Part shown: positions 57,930 to 64,000 of the stretch, piece by piece
Numbering within the stretch: the first letter of the stretch is position 1
Layout of the letters: each line of letters begins with the position of its first letter
Assembly: GCA_947561585.1 (NCBI GenBank)
Contig: CANNZV010002496.1
Span: forward strand, 24-64,023
From: Caprella mutica
Taxonomy: Eukaryota > Arthropoda > Malacostraca > Amphipoda > Caprellidae
DNA length: 64,000 nt
Direction of reading: 5' to 3'
Program-made: the position numbers and the translations under genes
Notes under the pieces: generated by a model
What the model was told of the DNA's origin: nothing
Databases searched by the model: none
What the model saw: only the letters and a program-made list of their open reading frames with translations

Positions 57930-60790
57930 TCTTTCAAGATCTTCAGTCTTTTGCTCCATAAACCTTTCAAAAATATCTTTGATTTTCCACATATAGATTG
58001 CCATCAAACAGTAAAATAGATTACTCATTCACTACAACCATACCATGCACCATTCTAACACTCCTTAGTATCTCACACTGTACAATAAAGTGATTCTGTG
58101 TTCCTCAGATACTCCACACAGATTGAAAATTGTACTCTTGTTCTCAAAGATTTATCTCCATTTGAGCTTCAAGGTGTTACTTCTTGCACGAAATAACAAA
58201 ACTGATCCAAAAGTATTATCGTAATATCTCTCTTCTTATATATTTTTCTTAAAACTACTGTATATACGAAAAGATACCTTTGAATATAATTCTTCATACC
58301 ACAACCCTTCATCCCACTCATTAACCTGATTTACAATTTCATTTTCACTCATATCAGTCAATTGGTCAATGCCTCCTATTCCTACTTTCTCCATGTATTC
58401 CGGAATCCTACTACCCCAACAACAATCTTCGCTCTGCAACATTTCCCTAACAAAGCAACGAACCAACTCATTGTCTCCATTCACAGCATACTTGGCAAAC
58501 TTGCATACCCTGCACCACAAGAATACTTCTCCAAACTTTATTCTCATCTTTCTGAAACCTATCCAGCTCAGTTTTGTTCCAATTTATTATTCCTAATCCA
58601 TAAAGTAAAGCAGGGGTGTATCTAGGATTCGGTCAAGAGGGGGGGGGGGGAAATACTTTTAAGAATATTTAATGTTTCTGAAAAAAATCTATGGATAATT
58701 CTTCAGACTGGTCAGTTACTTGATTATTTTATTTGCGAAATGGGAGGACGTTATTATGTTCATAAAGTATGAAGAATGGATTTTATCTTATTAATATTAG
58801 CATTTTTCTTAAACCTTAAAATTGTTTTTGAATTTAAGAAATGCATAGTTCTGTACTCTGTAGCTAATCCATATATTTTTATTAATCCATAGATTTATTT
58901 TTAAAAAGTTCAGACCTCAAGAGGGGGCATCTGCCCCAAAGGCCACCCCCCCCCCCCCCCCCCATATTATACGTGCCTGAAGTACAAAGGGTAAAATAAC
59001 ACTGTTCCAATAAATTTTGACAATCATACGCTTGTTACAAGCTCTCGATTTAACTGAAAAAGTCATATTAGACATTCTCTGGGCAGCTTTCATTTTCTCT
59101 TCTCTATATATTCTGAAACAGACCTTATCATCACCAATCTCTAATCCTAAGTATTTAAGTTCACTCACAATTAATATTCCCTCAACTGTTGATGGTTTGT
59201 TTTTTCCCAAAACACCATGACACTACTCTTCTCTATATGTATTTGTAGTCCTACCTCTGAAGCCAGTTTTTTCAGTTCCTTAATTAATTTTTCAAATTCA
59301 TAAGAGCTTCCACCTAGAATAAAACCGTCATCAGCAAAGAAAAGTGCAGGTACACATACAGAATTGTTTTTAAAACCATTATTTGTCTTTACAAGACCAT
59401 CTATTACATTGGAGAGAACCATGATGAAGAACAAAGGGGATATAGTGCATCCTTGTCTAATGCCACTACTAATCTCAACCTCACCCACCCACATCTTCAC
59501 CATTTACAAACAACATCGTCCTATCCTCAGAGTATAAATTTGCCACAATATTTATCATATCATCAAAGTTTCTATTATTTTCTCTCTTTTACTGCTGTCT
59601 AAATCCTTTTCAAAATCAATAGCAGCCATGAATAGAGGAGTCTTACTTTTCTTACTCTCTTGAATACAAAATTAAAAATAAATAAGATTATCCTCTATTC
59701 GTCTTCCATTTATGAATTCTGCTTGGAAACAGCTCAACAGATTGTTTCCAACTAAATGATGCTTCACTTTCTGTTTGCAGACTGCCATGTACAACTTATA
59801 CGAGATGTCCATTAATGCTATTGGTCTTAAATCTCTACATCTGGGTTTAGTTTTTATGGGGGAATCAGCACTGTTTTTGAAGTTTTCAAAGATTGTGGTA
59901 CAGTCTCCATAGCAGATACATTATTCAGTGCCTCAGTAAACTTCCTCACACACAACTCACTCTCTTCTAACCACCTATACACATCACTCTTCATGCCATT
60001 TGGTCCTCCCTGCTTCCCTCCCTTCACCAGCTTCAACTGTTTTCTCACATAATTCATTTCTGTTGTGTTTCTGCCAACCATGTCATAGTGTTCAATTATA
60101 ATATGTGGGACATTCATATATGGTAACTCCTCAGCACTTTTTATCAATTCTCTTCTATTACCAGCATGCTCAGAGCCTACCCTCTCCCATAAATTCCTCA
60201 CAAAATTGTATCTATCAGAAAATTCTTGAGAAACAACCCTATCAAACTCCACTCTAATATTTTGTTCACCTTCCAGGTCAAGAGCATAGCTACCTCTCTT
60301 ATCATCATCCCATATGTTAGCAATGTTATTTTGATGTCTCTGATAAATGAGTTTCCAAAATTCTGAAACTTCACTTATTGCTTGTTGCTTTTCTAATACA
60401 TTTCCCTCATCATCATGAACACCACCACTACAACTTAAATCTTTCTTCCCTCGAAGCTTATTAATATTATCCTACAATTTTCTTGTCTTCATTGTTTTTT
60501 ATATCCCGTGTGAGTTTTAATTCATATTCAGTTATTCCTGTTTTAATCATTTCTTGGACTATTATCTTTAGATCATATACTTTTGTTTGTAAATTTTTTT
60601 CTCTTGTCATTCTGTTATAATATTGTTTAGTTTGTATATTAATTTTCATCTCCTTTGTGAACCAGATTGGTTCACATGTTTGATTACCTCTATTTCTTTC
60701 ACAAATTTATTTTTCAATATTTCTTCAGCATCAAACTTACCCATATCAATCACACCACTCTCATTCCCAATCACTTCCTCTTGTTTGTTT
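57930..60790 (-). pseudogene. Decayed LINE: reverse transcriptase and C-terminal domain
   Basis: Coding similarity is spread over several frames. 60252-59854 holds the RT fingers region (GGPNGMKSDVYRWLEES, SLKTSKTVLIPP). 59503-59171 has the palm (IRQGCTISPLFFIMVLSNVI) and the catalytic FADD box (ALFFADDGFILGG). 59210-58980 and 58610-58236 hold the thumb and C-terminal part, and a Cys/His knuckle (FNLCGVSEEHR) follows near 58110. At 60467-60790 the endonuclease-RT linker is readable (KQYYNRMTREKNLQTKVYDL). It is interrupted by a hAT-like element at 58611-58979 between PFVL and YGLGIINWNK. Multiple frameshifts and stops make it non-functional. Clade not certain; differs from the LINE at 14969-28266. 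Confidence 0.85.
58611..58979. mobile_element. hAT-like short element in the LINE
   Basis: Starts CAGGGGTGTATCTAGGATTC and ends inverted as CAGGCACGTATAATATGGGG. Flanking octamers AAGTAAAG and AAGTACAA agree at six of eight bases, and the interrupted LINE frame is rejoined across it. A G-run (about 58639-58650) and an 18-base C-run (about 58946-58963) lie near opposite ends and can pair. Confidence 0.75.
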
Positions 60791-61694
60791 AAGGGGACCA
60801 TTCCCAGGAAAAATGCCAAAATTAAAGAACAAATTTTTATTGTGTAAATAGTTGCGTTTTAACCTTCTCATAGTGTATGCAAAATACCAGAGCTCTCATG
60901 TTACTCTAACCCCCTGGGGAGAGGGAGAAAGGGGACCGGGTGACAGGGAGTCAATATGTACTCTAAAAACCAACTCTCAGCCAATTATAATTCATAATAA
61001 TTAATGATCACGCTATATCTGGTATCTAACGTGCCACTAATCAGATGCACACCAAGGTATGCCCCTCAGTTACCCGCAAATCTTCACAGGAGTCGTATTA
61101 TCAAACTTTGAATGGCATTTTCTATTACATCAGAGATCTTAAAATCTTTTAATTCAAAAGCCTAAGGCGTTTACAATTTTGAAGCTACGGCATTGCGATT
61201 TTTTGCATTCGATGCTCCCTGGAATTCTCTACAAACTCTCGAAGAGTTTTATTAAATTTTCGAATTAATTTTGAGAATATTAAATTTTTAAATTTATGTT
61301 TTTTTAATTTTATTTTGTTTCACTAAAAATTTCAATAATTCAAAAACAAATTTGAAAAATCAAAAAAATGCTTCCACAAATTGTAGAGAATCTTGTGGAG
61401 AATCGAATGCAAAAAACAATAATGTGATAGCTCTAAAATTTTAGTATCCATTTATTAATTTACACACTGTTCAAAATTTGTTTGAAATTTGAATAACTCT
61501 TTTCTATGGGTCGAATCGAAAAAATGTCAGAACACAAAAACATCTTAGAATTCATTTTATATATGTGTACAAAGTTTCACAACCGTAGCTTCAATAATAA
61601 AAAACTTTTCAAAATCAGGGAACGATGCCCTCAAATAACTATCCCTCGTACAATCTTTCACACAATAATAGTTTATTTCTTCAATCTATTCTAC
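60791..61694. other. Unclassified block interrupting the LINE
   Basis: LINE coding similarity stops at NKQEEVIGNE near 60790 and resumes at about 61740 with the end of the endonuclease. Between them, AAGGGGACCATTCCC marks a sharp edge; the interior contains the near-duplicate phrases GAATCGAATGC and ATTCGATGC around 61205 and 61395 in inverted orientation. Likely an insertion, type unknown. Confidence 0.5.
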
Positions 61695-62285
61695 TTATTG
61701 ATTCTTCTCATTATTGAGCTCAAAATTTGCTTGCAATAAACAATGATCTGAGAAATCAAATATATTCTTATTTTCATCAATGTACATGCTTCTAAATTTA
61801 TTATAGAGACAACTATTTATTAAAATAAAGTCAATACTGCTTTTCTCACCTTTTTCATCTCTTGTAATTTTACCAATGCACTTATTATCACTATTAAGAA
61901 CCAAATTATAATTTTCATTATATCCAAAATGTAGAGCCCATTTCTATTTACCAATGAAGCCTACATGGCCATTAAAATCTCATAGTACCATAAAATTTTC
62001 TATTTCATCACAATCATTTAATATGCGGTTTATTTCCCTTCGTATTTAGACATTTCTTTCCTCATCCTTCACATCCATGTACATTGTACACTAATAACAC
62101 TTTCACCAAAAAAAACCCTATCTTTAGTTTACAAAAAAAGGTCTCTTGATTCACACCTATACTGTTCACAAACCACATAATTCTTATTGTATAAAATCAT
62201 TAGTCCTCCTCCCTTTTTGTCATTCTCCTCTATACACTCTACTACAGAATCAAACTGCAACTGCTGTGGAATATCTACTCTCTTA
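61695..62285 (-). pseudogene. Decayed LINE endonuclease, middle and C-terminal part
   Basis: KGEKSSIDFILINS and FDFSDHCLLQANFEL are the final APE-endonuclease motifs (Asp-His). Further right, VVECIEENDKKGGGLMILYN is an N-terminal part. Frames are broken between 61905 and 62128. The right border is a Harbinger-type MITE at 62286. Confidence 0.8.
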
Positions 62286-62643
62286 AGCCGATGATACACT
62301 AGCAGCAATTGCTGCATTGGTTGCGGACCGCAATTCATGCATGAACTCATGGAAACAGTTTGTACCTGATACATTACAGTTATTACTGCAGCAGTCACCA
62401 CGCTGAGAATTTGTGTATTTTCCACTCAAACTCTGGTGAAAACATATTTAGGAACGACGAGGAGCAACACCTTCCCGGTCAACCGCTGCAGCCACACTGA
62501 ATGCTGCCCTGAGTGTGGGGTGAATCTAACATGTTGGATCTTCGCAAATGGTAGTCACTGCTGTCTAAAATCTACTATTTGACAGGCTGCATGAGTTGCG
62601 GGCCACAACCAATGCAGCAATTGCTGCTAGTGTATCATCGACT
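62286..62643. mobile_element. PIF/Harbinger-type MITE
   Basis: Inverted ends of about 54 bp (AGCCGATGATACACTAGCAG left, AGTCGATGATACACTAGCAG right inverted), containing the palindrome GCAGCAATTGCTGC. TTA on both sides (62283-62285, 62644-62646), the 3-bp duplication typical of this superfamily. Non-coding. Confidence 0.9.
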
Positions 62644-62646
62644 TTA

Positions 62647-63355
62647 GGGTCAAGCAGGTAAATTGCGGCCTCTAACAACAGAAACAACATAGCTTCAAAA
62701 CACATGTTAAAAAGTAAAAATAAATTATAGCATGCACTGCGCTTATACCAGTCTGCAAAAGATGCATGAACTTTATCCGGAGACTATTCAGGCCTTGAAA
62801 TTAGTCTCCTGAATTATCTGGCGACAATTTACTAATTAATTCCTTACATGTAATTATTGGAGAGTATTTGAAGATTTTTGCCAGTCTGCAGAATATGGAA
62901 CATTTTTCCAAGACTCTCTACAGAAGTTTTGAATTTGAATTTTTAGAAATTGGAGCTCTGCAGGAGATCATGAATTAATTCCTATTTTACCATTAATTTT
63001 GCTGCGGGAAATTTTGAATTAATTCCTATGTTACCATTAATTTACCTGCGCGAGATTCTGAATTTGCTGCTGAGAGTCAGAGAGTAACTCACTCTCAAAA
63101 TAAAATCTCTGCGGGAGAAGAGACGCATTCTGCACACTGGGTTTTTTGGCCATTTTGGATAGAAATTGGATAATCTTTGGAGAGAAATTGCCCCAAAAAT
63201 TAAATATCTGGAGACCAATTGTGCATGCTTTGCAGACTGGCGCTTATATTGATAGCTATGCAACATTTTGATGTAATTTTAGTTCAGACTGTTTTAGACT
63301 CTCTTGAGAGAGCTGCAATTAAAAATTAAAGGGCCGCAATTTACCTGTGTGACCC
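62647..63355. mobile_element. MITE family 1, copy 6, carrying a nested MITE
   Basis: GGGTCAAGCAGGTAAATTGC to the inverse GGGTCACACAGGTAAATTGC, with TA on both sides; its left TA is part of the TTA of the preceding MITE. Split at 62748-63240 by a family B element; the two halves align with the uninterrupted copies. Confidence 0.9.
62748..63240. mobile_element. MITE family B, copy 1, 8-bp TSD
   Basis: Ends CCAGTCTGCAAAAGATGCAT and inverse CCAGTCTGCAAAGCATGCAC. The perfect duplication CGCTTATA (62740-62747, 63241-63248) lies within the family 1 MITE. 493 bp, non-coding. Confidence 0.93.
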
Positions 63356-63372
63356 TATATCTCTCTCTCAGT

Positions 63373-63833
63373 CCAGTCTACAAAAGATGCATGAAGTTGT
63401 GAAGTTTATCCGGCGACAGTTGAGGCCTTGAAATTAGTTTCCTGAATTATCCGGCAACAAATTTCTAATTAATCCCTATGTTTACCAGTTTGTATTTGGT
63501 GCTCTGAACTCCTGTGACTTTTTCAAAAAGCTGAGAAATAGCTGCCAACATTTTCATCAATTTGTCTAGTCCTCCAACATTTTTTCAGTTTCCCTTCCCA
63601 AAATTAATGATAATATAGGAATTAATAGCTAAATATCCTCCGACATTGCAGGAATATTTTTATTAGAGAAATTGAATATCTCCCGATATATCATTGGAAT
63701 TTACCACCAATGTTTACAAGTATTTAGTGGAGAGAATTTTGGCCATTTTGGAGAGAAATTGGAAAATCTTTGGAGAATAATAACCCCAAAAATTAAATAT
63801 ATGGAGACTGATTGTGCATGCTTTGCAGTCTGG
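63373..63833. mobile_element. MITE family B, copy 2, 8-bp TSD, carrying family C
   Basis: Ends CCAGTCTACAAAAGATGCAT and inverse CCAGACTGCAAAGCATGCAC. The perfect duplication CTCTCAGT (63365-63372, 63834-63841) is interrupted LINE sequence (TTGAGAG-type codons after IVLLTE). Shares TTGGCCATTTTGGA and GAGAGAAATTGGA segments with copy 1. Confidence 0.93.
63486..63709. mobile_element. MITE family C copy nested in family B
   Basis: CAGTTTGTATTTGGTGCTCT at the left matches the ends at 24606-24842. The right end (ATTGGAATTTACCACCA) lacks the last dozen bases of the family. ATGTTTAC flanks both sides (63478-63485, 63710-63717). Confidence 0.8.
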
Positions 63834-63841
63834 CTCTCAGT

Positions 63842-64000
63842 TAGAAGCACTATACTATTTCTTTTTGAATTATCACAGCCAGACAATTTTAACCCATTAA
63901 ACAATTCTGTTAACTTTATCTTGTTTAATCCTCTTCTATTTTAATAATTATAGAACATATTTTTAAATCATTACTATATTTCTCTGCAACCAATCTGCTA
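63842..64000 (-). pseudogene. Decayed LINE endonuclease, N-terminal end
   Basis: NSKRNSIVLLTE at the left edge is the catalytic-Glu motif of the APE endonuclease. It continues the LINE interrupted by the MITE stack at 62286-63841. The rest of the 5' part runs off the window. Confidence 0.65.

Overview
The window is AT-rich, intron-bearing eukaryotic DNA, most likely from an insect (possibly hemipteran; inferred from the transposon mix and a C2H2 zinc-finger gene, not proven). It has no bacterial operons, and I see no CRISPR, rRNA or tRNA gene. Most of it is transposable elements nested in one another. The nesting can be ordered because many insertions keep exact terminal repeats and target-site duplications (TSDs).

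1-13.7 kb: a Ty3/gypsy retrotransposon (minus strand; gag 8812-10065, pol split between 8817-6831 and 2034-1) is cut inside its reverse transcriptase by a complete Copia element (2035-6830). The Copia LTRs are 324 bp and differ at two positions, the TSD is ACCGC, and its gag-pol carries a 2-nt insertion and two premature TGA codons. Next come a candidate gypsy LTR (11.3-11.6 kb), a Copia protease scrap, a hairpin MITE and a truncated LINE on the plus strand (12.6-13.5 kb).

14.7-28.3 kb: a LINE (minus strand) has its ORF2 split between endonuclease (26.3-27.6 kb) and reverse transcriptase (15.0-16.65 kb) by a 9.64-kb P-element-like DNA transposon (16651-26292). That transposon has TIRs of about 210 bp, a 9-bp direct repeat GATCAGTTC at its borders, and a THAP-domain transposase gene with three in-frame stops. 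MITEs have landed inside it. A hydrophobic open frame overlaps the LINE ORF2 start.

28.3-46.8 kb: SINE-like repeats, then a 5.1-kb TIR element (35393-40533, 8-bp TSD GTTGCGCA) holding what looks like the last two exons of a spliced gene. After it lie a long 20-bp minisatellite interrupted by an 888-bp foldback element, a 17-bp minisatellite, and LTR-like pieces.

46.8-52.5 kb: the one convincing host gene, a 15-finger C2H2 protein on the minus strand (48692-50365, with an upstream exon at 52415-52507). Its 3' side is broken by a 1.7-kb TIR element, beyond which a relic finger survives.

53-64 kb: a MITE, a 24-bp minisatellite, a clean hAT-type MITE (57047-57766) and a decayed LINE (about 57.9 kb to the window end, minus strand). 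The LINE is interrupted by a hAT-like element, an unclassified block, and a stack of five MITEs from at least three families, two of them inside other MITEs.
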